Part shown: positions 21,601-34,700 of the stretch, in pieces
Layout: each line of letters opens with the position of its first letter
Numbering within the stretch: the stretch's first letter is position 1
Source: Guillardia theta CCMP2712
Taxonomy: Eukaryota; Cryptophyceae; Pyrenomonadales; Geminigeraceae
Assembly (NCBI RefSeq): GCF_000315625.1
Contig: NW_005434579.1
Coordinates: forward strand, 159,584-223,583
Direction of reading: 5' to 3'
DNA: 64,000 nt
The notes under the pieces: generated by a model
Seen by the model: the letters and a program-made list of their open reading frames with translations, nothing else
What the model was told of the DNA's origin: nothing
Databases searched by the model: none
Program-made: the position numbers and the translations under genes

Positions 21601-22719
21601 GGAGGAAGGAGGAGGAATAGGAGAAGTGCAGGAGGTGGTGGAGGAGGAGCACTACCACACCCCCGATCTAGGAGTATGGGCAGCAGGAGAAAGAGGAGTA
21701 CGAGGAGGAGGAGGAGGAGAAGGGGGAGGGGGAGGGGGAGGGGGAGGGGGAGGGGGAGGGGGAGGGGGAGGAGTATCTTACTTGCACAGCAGCACGCAGT
21801 GCGGCAACACCCTTGGCGTCCTGCCAGTCTACCTGTGCTCCTCGTTCCACAAGCAACGAAACCTGGACAGCGTCAGCCCCTGCCCTCGCACCCGCAGCAT
21901 GCGTCCACCGTGCCGTGGTGAGCATACTGAGCAGCGATCCTTAGAGCAGTCCGACCCTGCACAGAGGAAGCAGTGACTTTCTCCTGCTCATCCTCCCTCC
22001 CTCTTCACCTTGAGGTCCACCGCATCGATCCTTGCCCCATAGTCCAACAACATCCCGACCTGTCAGGCAGCAGTGACTCCCCAGACTCCCTGGGCAACAG
22101 GAGGTCAACAGTTCCAGCATGTCCGAATCCTGCAGCGAGATGTAGAGGTGTACAGCCCTGCCGGGAGGATCACCTTCTCCCCTCCGACCTCACTGAGTCA
22201 CAACACCTGCGAGTCCTTCACTTCAAGGTTCTTGTTCCACCTGATCAGCAGGGAGCAGGTGAGAGCATGGCCGTACTGGACAAGCATCCATGGGCATCAG
22301 CTGCTGCTGCTGCAAGCACTCCATGTCTCACCAGCGCCGCCCAGTGTAGAGGCTGCCGTTCCTGCTTGTCCCGCAAGATTGGGTTCGCCCCGAGCTGCAT
22401 CGCCACTCACACTGCCTGCTTCCTCTCAGGACAAGACCTCACCTGCAGCAGGTACTGTGCAGCTCCTGCTCTGCCATAGCGGCATGCGAGGTGCAGTGCG
22501 GTGTAGCCATCCTCCTCGCGCTGGTCGGCCAAGTCAGAGCAGGAGAGCGGCAGGTGGTGGGTACGGCCCGACCTGCGTGTCTGGGTGGATGTTGTTCTCT
22601 GTGATGAGCCGCCATATGAGATCATGGTTGCCGATCTTCGTCGCCGAGAAGAGATGATTCAGCTGGACTTCTCTTGGGGTTGCCGATACCCCATCCTCCA
22701 TCTCCTCGTTCATCGCCAT
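18680..22719 (-). CDS. ankyrin-repeat protein, many exons
   Basis: The start at 22719 gives MAMNEEMEDGVSATPREVQL, then LFSATKIGNHDLIWRLITENN. Ankyrin units follow in order down the - strand: DGYTALHLACRYGRAGAAQYL (about 22530), ANPILRDKQERQPLHWAAL (22360), CTPLHLAAGFGHAGTVDLLL (22130), LLDYGARIDAVDLK (22030), LLVERGAQVDWQDAKGVAAL (21840), GHYGTAQVLLDHGANVNLLD (21440), PLHAAARYRHT (20930), NILIEAGAEKELRDCRGRSC (20560), LADKGAEINARDDSGHTPLL (20450), GRVPLHVAAAKGNHALAMVL (19950) and ALHYAAENGAEQVV with GRTALHHAAQFGNM (19530-19660). At least a dozen repeats are separated by introns full of GGAGG or CCTCC repeats. Exact exon ends are unresolved. Such proteins mediate protein-protein contacts; no enzymatic domain is seen. 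Confidence 0.8.
19676..21780. repeat. purine/pyrimidine tracts in ankyrin-gene introns
   Basis: Long GGAGG, GGGAGG or CCTCC tracts lie between ankyrin exons (for example 19676-19760, 20040-20300, 21060-21380, and 21701-21772 as near-perfect GGAGGG units). Both strand orientations occur. Confidence 0.7.
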
Positions 22720-24807
22720 TGCCTGTGGCCCCGTTTCTGTGACCCTACTGCGTTATTGGGACATGCGGGATGGTGTGAAAACAGCGCCGTCTGCTCTCAA
22801 CATCTCTCACAGTGGGGTGCTTCGTGATTTCTGCGCGAGCGTGTTAGCAGCGAGGATAACTAAGCCACCCCCTGACTAAAACTCCTGCCTCCGGTTCGAG
22901 ATGGAAACGCCAAGAGAGCGTTCTTATCTCGAACGTCCTCCCCTCTCTCCTTGCTCCTGCTTGCCATGTTGTATGTATCCTAGAGTCCCTCTGCCATACA
23001 TTTTCCTTCTCTCCCCATCCTCCCCCCCCCCCTCCCCCATCCTCCCCCCCACTTCCTCCTTCTCTTCCTCCATCGCGCCGGTTTTGTTCTCAAGCATGAT
23101 GCTTGTGGGACTCATCCCATCTCATGACCAACTCAAGTCGAGCACAGCGACTGAGCAACTCAGTGCACTGCCCACCGGAGAGTCAAATGCCGGTGGGCCC
23201 GGTCCGGGCCGACCGCCGGATATCCCGAGCCAAGTCAACGTTGTTGGCCACCTCTCCGTCGGACGCCACAGTACCCTGGAACAAGTACCATTAGTAGTAG
23301 GGGTAGTAAGAGGTACCCAGATATTCACGGTAAGTAAGGAGGGTAGTCACTTTTGTCGGAGCTTTGTGAGAGGGGTAGTGGTGAATTCAGAGGCACAGCC
23401 AGTTGGTTATAGGGGTGGGTGGGTAGTTGGTCGAAGTAGGGCCGCGGCGAGGGGAGAGAGTTGCCGGAAATAGAGCAGACGGGAATAAAAAGAGATGCCG
23501 GAGGAACACGGGGATATCAGAGGAGCGACGGGGCCATGGAGAGCGGGAACAAGGATAGAAGCTGAGATGGCAGGGCAGGAGGGAGGGAAGGGAGAACTTG
23601 GAAGGGAGTGTGTGTGTGAAAGGGGATGTTACGTAGTAGTAGGAAGAAAGGAGTTGCGTTGTAGCGAACAGTTTTAGTATTTGTTCGGTACGAGCTATGT
23701 TCAAGAGATATGTTGGTTTGGTCTTTCACGGTGATGGCGATGATTCTATCATCGTTGAAGTACTCTGCATTCCTACTAGTAGCAGTACTGCACTGAGACG
23801 AAATGTTCTTGGCTTCCCTCCCCTCCTGCCCATAAATATCTCATGTGTTAATTTCACGATTCCTGTCGATATCATGTGTAGAATGATGCCAAGTAGCCTT
23901 GGATACTTTAATAACACTTCTCTTTATATCTACTCACCAGTTCTTCGTAATGACCTGTTGCCTGGCAGATGTTCTCTACCCTTGCTATGGTTATGCTCGA
24001 TGACGTCAACACCATCAACACCTGGGCGGAGCCTCACAACGCCAACGGTGTCACCCCCAACACCGTCATCGACTCCAACGATGAGCCCCCCTGCAACAAC
24101 CAGCAGCGCATGACTGCTCGTGCCTATTAAACAGTCTCTTAGTTTGATAAACGATCAAGTCCCTGTGCTCCCTGCTTCTGCCTCGCCCTATTGTCCTCTG
24201 CTTCCTTCGAATCTCCTCTAATCAGTGAAGTTTTCTGTGCTGCAGTGAGGTCAGTGTCTGTCCTTGGAGACGAGATGGTCTCGTGTGTGATGAGGGAAGA
24301 ACTTGAAAGGCTGAAAGTATAAAACATGTGCTTGCATCGTGTTGTACGTTTTAGTTTCATTTTAATTCATTCACTTAGATTCCATCTGTTGGTTAACGTT
24401 GGTTGCTGTATCATCTGCTTCTGTCATCACTGCAGAAATAATCCATCTCTTCGTTCTTCTCCCTTGTTCTCACCAGAGCCTACAAGACCTTGAGCAAAAC
24501 CTCCTCCACCACCTTCTCCATCTCTTCACCTGTCTCATCCATGTGAAACATCTCGTCTTCTTCTTGGGTTTCCCTGGCCCATAGTCCTGCTGTCTGTTCT
24601 CAAGGATAGAACCTGCGGCACGTCAGTCTCACATCTTCCTCACCGACTTTCCTCACCATTGCTGGCGTTCACTTGCTGATTCATCTGCCCCACGTGGGCT
24701 TGGTTCCTCAGGTACGGCTCCTCCTCCTCGCTCGTCGTTTCCCCCGCCACCGTCTTACAGTGCTGTGCCTCCTCCTCGCTCTTGCCGCCTGCCGACGTGT
24801 CAACGAT
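22720..24807. other. intergenic with small palindromic island and unassigned short frames
   Basis: A C-rich tract lies at 23010-23070, a small palindromic-word island at 23110-23290, and GGGGTAGTAAG/GGGGTAGTGG steps at 23290-23430. A + strand frame at 23971-24129 follows a GGCAG acceptor-like site (MFSTLAMVMLDDVNTINTWA, stop). It could be the last exon of an unknown gene with a hydrophobic first exon near 23709, but the joining is not supported. Confidence 0.45.
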
Positions 24808-27760
24808 TCACAGAGGCAGGTCGGCGCGCCACGTCACACCAGCGTGTAACCCAGCGCAGATAATCTGTTCAAGGATCTGGAGATAACATGAGCATGACAA
24901 CTCAAACGAGTGCAATCAGTTCCTCGTCTGGATTCTCCGAGAATTTCTAGCAAGAGGTGTGAATGTCCGAGGGAGAGAGGAGAAGAGCTGGTCACCTGAA
25001 GATGGCTTATCTTATCTACGATCATCTTTGCCTTCTCCTTGCTGATGGCTGAGGTCAGCGAGCTCAAAGTTCCTGCAGGTTGCAAACGAGCAAGGAAGGC
25101 GTCAGGTCTTCCAACATGCACTCACAAGACATTCTGACCGCACTGCAGGTGAAACTGGACGGTAGAAGGCTCAGTTGCATTACGAGCGTGAGTTGAACGA
25201 TCGTTGGCAGCCGACGATGCTGAAGACCTGTTCCTATCCCCCTCATGTCAACAACACCACCACCTTGCTCATCAGGTTTCATTGCCGACCTTCCCATGTC
25301 CACTGCCTCGCTCTCATCAAAATCGACAGCCGAGGCCTCGTCTTCACCCGACAGTCTGTCAGATCACCAGAGCACTGCAGTACATCCCCTACCTTGAGTC
25401 TCCCCAGTGTCAGATCCTACGGATATGTCCTGAATTTTCGCAGTCAGATGTGCCTCCAACAAGTATGGGAGGGCCTCAGTCTTGTACCTTGACGTCTATC
25501 GGCGTCTCTTCTTCTTCCCCATCTTCCACGTTTTTCTGTGATGGTTCAGTGCCGTGATCAGATGTCTGTGATAGGATATTTCAAGACATCGGAACAAAAG
25601 TAGGAGCGGAGAATCGTTGGAACTCAAGGAAGTCAAAACATTCAGCACCTCGAACGAGAGTTTCTTCTTGCTTGCAAACCCAGGTGACGCTGTCTTGTCC
25701 TCTGCCTGTACAGAAGCCATCAGAACGCGAGGCTCTTCACCGTCGCTACTCCACCATGGCAACGGGCTGCACCAAGACATCGGCGTTGCTCGTGTCTGCG
25801 CGGGGGGTCTCGGTGTCGGAATCGTTGGGGGTCCAACTTTGCAATGGCGTCTGAAACCCTTCGGAGAGCATCTTGAGGGATTTTCGAAACCGTTTTCAAG
25901 GCACAGGGAGGAAGAGAGGTGAACGTCCTGAGTAGCCTCCAAGTCGATGCTTGAAATCTCGTTGGTCCTGACTTGGTCGTTGTGGTCGTCGAAGTTTGTC
26001 CACAAGTCCTCCCGACGTCGCTGCTTCTCTAGACTCTCATGCGCGATCCGCAGAAGCTACACAGCAAGTGAGGCCGGAGCAGAGGTCTCAACAGCTCTCA
26101 CATTCGACTTGACCGTCGGAGGATTCCTTCCCTCGAAGTTCGATCTCCGACATGTCAGCTGTCAGGCAGGGCAGTCAGCTCCCACACCCCATCGCATTCT
26201 CAGCTCATCTCCTACCCCAAACTGCGAAGGAAATGCTGTACAGCAAAACGTGGTACCAGAGCCTGCGCCCGCCATCGGGTTCAAGGTGGTAGGACGCAAT
26301 GGCATCCCTCACCGCTGCTGTAAACCGCGGGATACAGGTCGGGACCCTGCACCCCCCCCAGCTTGCCCTTGACATCCTGACCGTTGCAAGAGAAGCGGAG
26401 CTACAGGGCAAGATCAGCATCACTACGACTTGAGCTCGCAATCACTCTGACCTCCGCGTTTTGATAGTCGAAGTGAACCCCAATGCGACAGATGCCTTTG
26501 TGGTCCCACTGGAACGGCTCCACCTGATCAACACGGACCCTCGTCAAGAGGAGCAACAGCAGGTGCTCTAGAGCATCTGCTGCGTGAGTCTCTCCTTACC
26601 TCTGTATCCTCTATGTGCTCCCCGCGGCAAAGGAAACCACTGCAGGCGCATCTCAGTATCACGGTCAGCTAACATTTCTCCTCACCGATCATGGTAGAAC
26701 CATGCAAGGTCGCGCTTGCTCTCCATCTTCACGGACACGTAAGTGTGAGTTCGTGTCGTCTCCTGCTGAGGAAGAGCATCGTACCGATCCTCTCTGACGC
26801 AAGGACTCGTCGAGCGGTATCGACGAGTCCACCACCCCAACTCCAATCCATTCCTTGCCGCTGCATCTGCTGTCACGGGGTGCGGGATCAAGCGCGCCAC
26901 AACCTTCTCTTGATGCTGAACTCCCACACCAGAGGCTTGAAAGCAAACCCGAGCTCGAAGTTGAGGAGACCCGCTGCCAGCCTTTGTTCAGCTTCCACCC
27001 AGCTGCAGACACCAAACGTCCGGATCTTGTCTCACCTGCAAACTTTGGGGTATCCTTCTCTTTCAGGAGCGTTGCTCCAGACACCTGGAGCATCGACATC
27101 AAGTTCAGAGATCAGCATGATGCAGAGAGGTTCTTCTGAACCTTCATGGACGACGGCTCCCACTTGTACCAGGTGTTCTGCTCGTCAATCTGCGTAAGGC
27201 AAGCATAAGTTCAAGGACCATGTAGACAGCTATACGATGTTTTGTTCCTCGAACATACTCACGTCCATGGAAGTCGAACCATTGAGCTTCCCGTTGTTCT
27301 TCGGCTTTCCGTTCTGATGCGAGCTCATATCGGACCGCTATCAGCGAGCGTCAACTTTCAATGTCCGAACAATCACATTCATCACTTTTGTTGTCTTCCG
27401 CGCTCGAACATCGTCGGAGTTCATCTGATCTTCTATTATGTAATCACTGCAAGACAGGTTCAGTCTCTCTCAAACAGCACGTTCGCAATGTCAGGGCACC
27501 GCGATCATGCTGATACTCATGCCCGAGCCATCAGCGTTTTCATCCATCTAACAACCTGTACATGGTAGCAGCCAAGACCATGGTCTCCATCTTGAGTTGA
27601 CCATAGCCACTACCAACAAGCTCCTGACAAGAAGTGAGCGATCGAGCATTGCTTTCCTCTATCTCTTCCCGTCCTCCCCTGAACTTGAAGCGCTGATTCC
27701 TGCCCCCCCCTCCCCCATGGACTCCTCGCTCCTTCGAGTATCCTCGCATCCTATCGTACA
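24808..27760 (-). CDS. SPRY/B30.2-like domain protein, multi-exon
   Basis: A SPRY-like core is assembled from exons read from high to low coordinates: IGVGVVDSSIPLDESLRQ (about 26815), then WDHKGICRIGVHFDYQNAE (26455-26510). A 50-nt GT-AG intron joins that to LRFSCNGQDVKGKLGG and DLYPAVYSSG (26310-26400). This is the usual SPRY order: a first strand, an internal GxxxIGV..D, an NG turn, then lYPAV. Downstream exons encode LRIAHESLEKQRRREDL (26030), a Ser/Pro-rich region (25500-26000), and a helical C-terminus TLSSLTSAISKEKAKMIVDK with ILEQIICAGLHAGV, stop at 24808. Upstream protein-like exons reach about 27.2-27.7 kb, but the start is not fixed. SPRY domains bind peptides; a specific role cannot be given. 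Confidence 0.6.
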
Positions 27761-28709
27761 CACTTCATCTCTCTAACTTCCATCCCTGTCCTCCTTCTCC
27801 CCCTCCCCCCCCCCCTCCCCTCCCTCCCTCCTCCTTGCCCGCTCCCCCCGCTGTTGCTTCCCTCCTCCACTCTTTCCCCTCATCCCCCGTAGTTCGCCAT
27901 CCGCATGTTGACCACAAAGTCCACAAGGGTGGTCGAACGGACCCTTGGAACATTCTACTACCCCCAATAATCCGTGTAAAATGTATATGGTGTCATATAT
28001 ATTTGTACCTGAGAACAGGAATCGACCAAAAGGTTTTATTTTGTACTATTATTTTTGTTTTGTTTGTACTTGCTGACCTTTCATTCGACCACCAGCATTC
28101 ATTACCCCCTTCCCGAGGCCCTTTGACCACCCACCTGGAGTACTTCACCACCTCTTTCACCTAAAAAGTTGGGTACAGGGGTAGCAGTAACCAAAATTTA
28201 CTTACACGGGCCGGGCCCTCAGCCTCGGAGTCAGACACTGATGGTCATGGGCCCGGCCCCGGGGGGGGCGCCGGGCTGTGACACGGGTGACGGCCTTCTG
28301 TGACACGGCCTTCCGGGGGGGCACCGGGCCTGCCCTTCCGGAGTCACCCGGCGCCGACTCGGACTCGGCGGGCTCCGAGAGCCGCAGTCCACGGCCCGGG
28401 AGCCCCGGGCCCGGGGAACTTGGAAGGAGGTTGGGGCGCCGCCGCGGGCCCGTCGGACGGTTCGCCCCCGCGCATGTGCAGTCACTGAGTGCCGCTGTGC
28501 AGGGGGCAGGCTACTCGTGAATGTGGCAATAGTTCCGATGACTGAAATGACTCTGTGAGGTTCACTTGACCGGGAGACATTCAACTTAACAAACAAGGTG
28601 AGAAAGAATACTACAAGTAGTCAGCTCGGGCTCTAGCTGAGCGGCTCGGACTCCAGCCGGGAGTCCGAGGGTAGCGGGGAGGTAGTGTACACGAGTGAGA
28701 GTGAAGTCG
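27761..28709. other. intergenic: C-rich tract and palindromic-word GC island
   Basis: CCCCCTCC repeats occur at about 27795-27850 and an ACTACCCCC step near 27957. A palindromic-word island (GGGCCCGGCCCCGG, GACTCGGACTCGGCGG types) spans about 28200-28560. No gene is seen. Confidence 0.6.
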
Positions 28710-31700
28710 CTACTTGACGGTGTCGGAAAGGTTGCGGAGAGCTACTCCCGCCTGCTCCTGAATCTTCTCCTCGGGGGAAGAAAGCAGCTCAATCAACAGC
28801 GGCAAGACACCAGCCTGCACCAGGTGTGAGCGAGGAGCCAGTGGTGGTTGAGGAGATGGAAGAAGGAAGAAGAGGAGGAGATGAATATGACCTGTACAAG
28901 AGCGGGTCGCAGCTCAGTTGTTGCCGAGATGTTTCTGATCGTTGCAGCAGCCTGCGATGAAAACAGTGAGGGACGATGGCAGTGAGAAGCAGGACGAGGA
29001 GGAAGAGGATCAGGAGGAAGAGGATCAGGAGGAAGAAGGTCAAGCAGAGGGGAGGAGGGAGGGCTGACCTGCTCCTGCACTTTGTAGTCGGGGCTCTTGA
29101 GGAGCTCGGTGAGGAAGGGCACACCACCATCCGACACGACGATGCTGGCGTGAGGAGCAGAGACAGACAAGTTGCGCAGGATGCCTGCTCCTTGTTCTTG
29201 CACGCGAGGATCCTGGGGGAGGGGGTCAGACGAGGAGGGAGAAAGAGCGGCAGCGTCTACCTCCGACTTGAGCAGGAGGAGGACTGGGGGGATGACGCCG
29301 AGGGAGACGAGCTTCGGTTTGTTGTCGGTGTGCATGGAGAGGTTTCGTATCGCTCCTCCTGCCTGCTCCTGGATCTTGACCTGCTGCTTGTACTGTGCCA
29401 TCTGACCCTCGTACTCCGGCTCTCCCTCCATGGAGGAAGGTTCGTCGGGGGGCTTGAGGAGGGCGATGAGAGGAGGGACGACGTCGGCTTCGACGATGGC
29501 AATCTTGTTCTCTGAGTTGACAGAAAGGTTGCGAAAGATCACTGCCGCCTGCTCCTGGAGACGCAGGTCGGCGGAGCGGAGGAGGGAGACGAGGGGGACG
29601 ATGGCCCCCTCCTCAACGATCTTGATCTTGCTGTCTGGGGTGACGGAGAGATTGCGGATGGCGACTGCGGACTGCAGCTGGATCTTGATCTCTGGGGAGA
29701 AGAGGAGGGAGATCAGGGGACCGAGCACTCCCTCCCTGAGCATGTCAGCCTCCAGCTCTGGGTTCATCGACAGGTTCCTCATAGCGCCGGCAGCATGCTC
29801 CTTGACTTTGTCCGAGCCCGATCGCAGCAGCGTGACGAGCGGTGGGAGACCTCCTGCTTGTACCAGCTTCACCTTGTTCTTGGGGTTGACGGAAAGATTG
29901 GCTAGGGCTCCTGCCGACTGCCTCTGGACCTTGTCGTTGGTGGAGCGGAGCAGAGTGACCAGAGGCCGCAGCCCTCCCTCTTGCACGATCTGCAGCTCGT
30001 TCTGCGGGTTGACGGAGAGGTTGCGGAGGGCGACGGCCGCCTGCTCCTGGATCTTGTCGTCGGAGGAGGAGAGGAGGGCGATGAGGGGAGGGATACCGCC
30101 TTCCTGGGAGATGAGCACCTTGTTGTTGGCGTTGACCGACAGGTTGCGGATCGCCCCAGCAGACAGCTCCTGCAGCTTCGGGTCCTGCGACTTGAGGAGC
30201 TCCACGAGGGGAGGAAGGGCCCCGTCCTCCACGATCTTCACCTCATTCTGGTCGTTGACTGACACGTTCCTGATGACCACTGCCCCATGCTCTTGCATGC
30301 CCTTGTCCTGAGAGCGGAGGAGGGAGATAACGTAGGGGAGGCCTCCCTCCGACACGATGCGGTCCTTGTTCTTGGGGTGAGCAGACAGGTTCCTTATGGC
30401 GACGGCAGCAGGCTCCTGGATGTTGATGTTGGGGTTGGCGAGGAGGCTGAAGAGAGGACGCAAGCATCCGTCTTGTACCATCCGTACCTGACAGGAGAGA
30501 GTCAAAGGGAGAATCCTCCACCTGCCCCTGCCCCTTGTCCTTCTTCCCTCCTCTCCTCCTGTTGCTCGCCCCTCCGCGCTCCCCTCCCTACTCCTCTTGC
30601 TCCCTCCCTTCCTCACCTTGTGGGCAGCAGATGCCGAGAGGTTCTTGAGGGTGTTGACCGCATGTTCCATGGCAGAGGGGTTGGGGGAGGAGAGGAGGGA
30701 GACGAGAGGAGCGATCGCTCCTGCCTCCACCAGCTCGCCCTCCGTCTCCTGCGAGACTGACAGGTTGCGGCAGATGCCTGCTGCCAGCGCCTGAAGGAGG
30801 TGAGGTCAGGAGGACAAGTTGCGAGGAGGAGGAGGAGGAGGAAGGGAAGGGGAGGGGGAGGAGGAGGAGGAGTCACCTGCGCCTCATCGTTGGGAGACGT
30901 GAGCAACTGAACGAGGGGAGCGATGCCTCCATACTCGGCAAGTTTGAGCACTGATTATAGCAAAAATGTCAGCAGACTTCTCGTTCACTGCTCCATCCCT
31001 CCCTTCCTCCCTCCTCTCCCTCTCCTCCGTCTCTCCTCCTCAACCTGTCGAGGTGTCGAAGGACAAGGAGAAGAGCGAGGCAAGCGCCCCCTCCTGCGCA
31101 GCCGCAGAGTGGGAGCGGGTGAGGGCGATCAGGGGAGCGAGACCGTCGGCTTCGAGGATCTTGTGCTTCATGTCCACGTTGGCAGTGATGCTCCTGACTG
31201 TAAAGACGGCATGCTCTTGAACCTGGACGTTGGGGGAGCGGAGGAGGCCGATCACGAGCGGGAGGGCTCCTTCCTCTATGATTCTCTTCTGATTCTCCAT
31301 GTTTGCGGCGATTGTGCGCATGGAGGAGATGGCCTGCTGTTGGACGGCCTCCTGGGGAGCGAGGAGGAGCTCCATGAGGGGGGGGAGGCCGTTGTCGCTG
31401 ACCAGCTCGACCTCGTTCGCGGCTGAGGTGGCAAGGGACCGGAGGACCTCGATGCTCTGCTCCTGCACTCGCTGATCCGGGGAGCGCAGGAGGGCAACGA
31501 GGGGAGGGATCCCTCCCTCCTTGCTCGTCTCGAGGTCCATCTCGCCATGCACAGCGATGTTCTTGAGCACGACGATTGCGTGCTCGTTGACCTGACGCCA
31601 TGTCAGCTGCTGCCCTCCTCTCCTCTCCTCTCCTCTCCTCTCCTTCTCTACCTTGTCGTTGTTGGAACGCAAGCAATTGACAAGGACTGACAGTCCTCTC

Positions 31701-34700
31701 TCCCGCACGATCTTCGACGCGTTGTCGGGGGAGGTGGAGAAGTTGCGGAGGGCAAGGAGCGCCTGCTCCTTGGTGGGGTCGTCGTTGGAGGCGAGCATCT
31801 CGAGGAGGCGAGGGATTCCTCCCTCCTGTACCACCTTCACCTCCGCATCCGCAGATACGCTGAGGTTGCGGAGAGCAACAGCGGCGAGTTCCTGCACCTG
31901 AGGAGAGGAGTGAGGAGAGGAGAAGAATGGAGCAAGAAGAAGAGAAGGAGGAAGAAGAAAAGGAGTGAAGGAGTGATGGATGCTAAAGGATTGATCAAGA
32001 TTCGACTGACCTGATCGTCTCCCGAGCGCAGGAGAGCGATGAAACGGGGGAGACCTCCATCCTGAACGATCCTCGCCTTGTTGCGAACATTCATAGAGAG
32101 GTTCGCAAGGGCTCCGCATGCATGCTTCACAATCTGATCCACGTCATCAACTCAGTACCGCCTCTCCTCTCCTCTCTTCTCCTCTCCTCTGCCCTTCCTT
32201 CCCCTCTCCTCCCCCTTCCACCCTTCTGTCCTCTCCTTCCCGCTCCCTCCCGTCTCTCCTCTTTTCTCCCCCTCCCTCGCCTTCAAACTTACCCTGAGGT
32301 TGGGCAGCTTCAGGATGTCGACAAGGGGGGTGATAGCTCCCTCGTCTGCGATCAAATCCCGAAGCTTCGGGTTGACCGCGAGGTTGCGAAGAGCTCCGGC
32401 AGCCTGACCCCAGAGGTCACTTCCTCCCTCCTCCTCTACTCCTCCCCCCTCCCCTCCTCGTTCTTCTCCTTCCCCCCTCCCCTCCTCGTTCTTCTCCTTC
32501 CTCCCCTCACACATTCCCTCCCTTCTCCCTGCACCCATCCTTCCCTCCACACTGGCAGCCCAGCAGCAGGAGCATGCTCACGCTGACCCACCTGCTCTTG
32601 GATGTTCTCCTCGTTGAGCCGGAGGAGGTTGACGAGGGGGAGGAGGGCACCCTCTTGCGACAGCTTGATCTTGATGACGTCATCCGTAGCCAAGTTCCTG
32701 ATGGCCCCTGCCGACTGCTCTTGCACTTTCTTGTCGGCAGAGCGGAGGAGCGCGATCTGGGAGGGTGTCAGCCAAGTAGGAGACTCGTAGAGGAGGAGGG
32801 AGGGAGGGAGGGAGGGAGGGGGAGGGAGGGAGGGGAGGGGAGGGGAGGGAGGGGAGGGAGGGAGGGAGGGAGGGAGGAAACGAATCGGAGGAGGGAGTGG
32901 ACAGAGAAGGACAAGAAGGAACCCTGCAAGGAAGGGAGGAGGGTAGAGGCAGCAGGGCAAGGAGGCAGGTGCGGGGCCCACCAGAGGAAGCAAGCCTCCC
33001 TCGTCGACGATCCTGTTCTTGTTGTTCGGGTTGACAGCGAGGTTTCTCAACGTCCTGCAAGGCAAGAACTAAGTCCCTTCCCCCACCCGCCCTGCTCTCT
33101 GCTCTCCCTCTCACCCTTCCCCATAACATCAGCTTCTCCTGACATACCCTGCTCCCCCCCTGCCCCTCCTCCTCCTCCTCCTCCTCCTCCTCCTCCTCAC
33201 CCGGCGGCCTGCTCCTGTATGATCTTCCTGGGCGACTTGAGGTTCTTGACCAGCGGCGGGAGCACTCCCTCCCCCATCAGCTTCTCGTCGTTGGCAGCGT
33301 TCACCGAGATGTTCCTTAGGATGATACACGCCTGCTCCTGCAGCTCCTCGTCGCTGGAGGAGAGGAGCGGGAGGAGGGTGCGAAGGACGCCCTCCTGTAC
33401 CACCTTCACCTCGTTGTCCGTGCTCGCTGCCGTCAGGTTGCGCAGGGCGATGGCGGCATGTATCCTGCAGGAGGGCAGGAGGGAGCCTCCCATGAGCCAG
33501 ATGAGCTGCGCAATCCCTCCCTCGAGGGCGATCTTCTCCGCCACGGCAGGGGATGCCGAGATGTTGCGGAGGGAGGCAGCGGCGTGCTCGAGAATCTTGT
33601 CGGAGGAGGAGGACAGCAGCTGGACTATCAGCTTCACCCCGCTTCCTTCAGCGATCTTGGGTCTGTTGGCAGCCCCGCAGGAGAGATTGCGGATGGCGCC
33701 GATGGCGTGCTCGATGGTCGTCTCGCTGCGGCTGGAGAGGAGGGAGACGAGAGGAGGAAGTCCTCCCTCCCACACGAGCTTGTCGTCGTTCTCTGCGCTG
33801 ACCGACAGGTTCCTGAAGACAACAGCAGCGTTCTCCTGCAGCTCGCTGTCCCCCGAGGTAAGGAAGGCGATGAGCGGGTGGAGGCCGTTCTCTCGGAGGA
33901 TGTGAGCCTTGGACCTGCTGTTGGCGGAGAGGTTGCGGATACATCCTAGCGCAGCCTTGCTGATAGCTGGATCAGAGGAGGAGAGGAGCTGGACCAGAGG
34001 AGCGATGGCGCCGTCCTGGAAGAGGTGGATGTCACTCTCTGGCTCGACGGTCACGTTCCTGAGGGTGATTAGCGCTCCCTCGATGAGCTCGGTCGCGGTT
34101 CCTCGCAAGATGTTGACGAGGGCTGGGAGAGCTCCTTCGTTGACGATGCGAACCTGCGATGAGGTCAGGGGGAGGGGGAGAGGGAGGAAGGGAGAGAATG
34201 AAGTGGAGGAGAGAGAGAGGAATAGCAGAGTAGAGAGGAGCAGAGACAAGGCAGTACAAGAGGAGGGAGGAGGGAGGAGGGAGGAAGATATGTAGAAAGG
34301 CACTGAGGAAGGAGGAAGGAGGAGGAGAGGTGGGAAGGGGAGAGCTGACCTTGTTGGCTGCGGACACGGATAGGTTGCGGAGGACGCCGAGGGACTGCTC
34401 TTGGATCCGTTTGTCGGGGGAGCGGAGGAGAGCGATAATGGGAGGAAGCGCTCCTTCCTCAGCGATCTTCACCTCGTTGACCTCGTTGACCGACAGGTTG
34501 CGGAGCGCGACAGCAGCATGCTCCTGCAAAAGCGTGAGGGGGAGAGGGCATGGGGTGCGATGCGGAAGGGGAAGCAGATGAGGGATGGAGGAAGGGGAGG
34601 AGGAGGAGGAGGAGGAGGAGGAGGAGGAGGAGGAGGAGGAGGGATAGGAGGAGGAGGGATAGGAGGAGGAGGGATAGGAGGAGGAGGAGGAGGAAGGAGG

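Noticed and set aside
29430-30311. A 293-codon + strand frame
   Set aside because: It is antisense to ARM repeats and has the same 123-nt periodicity.
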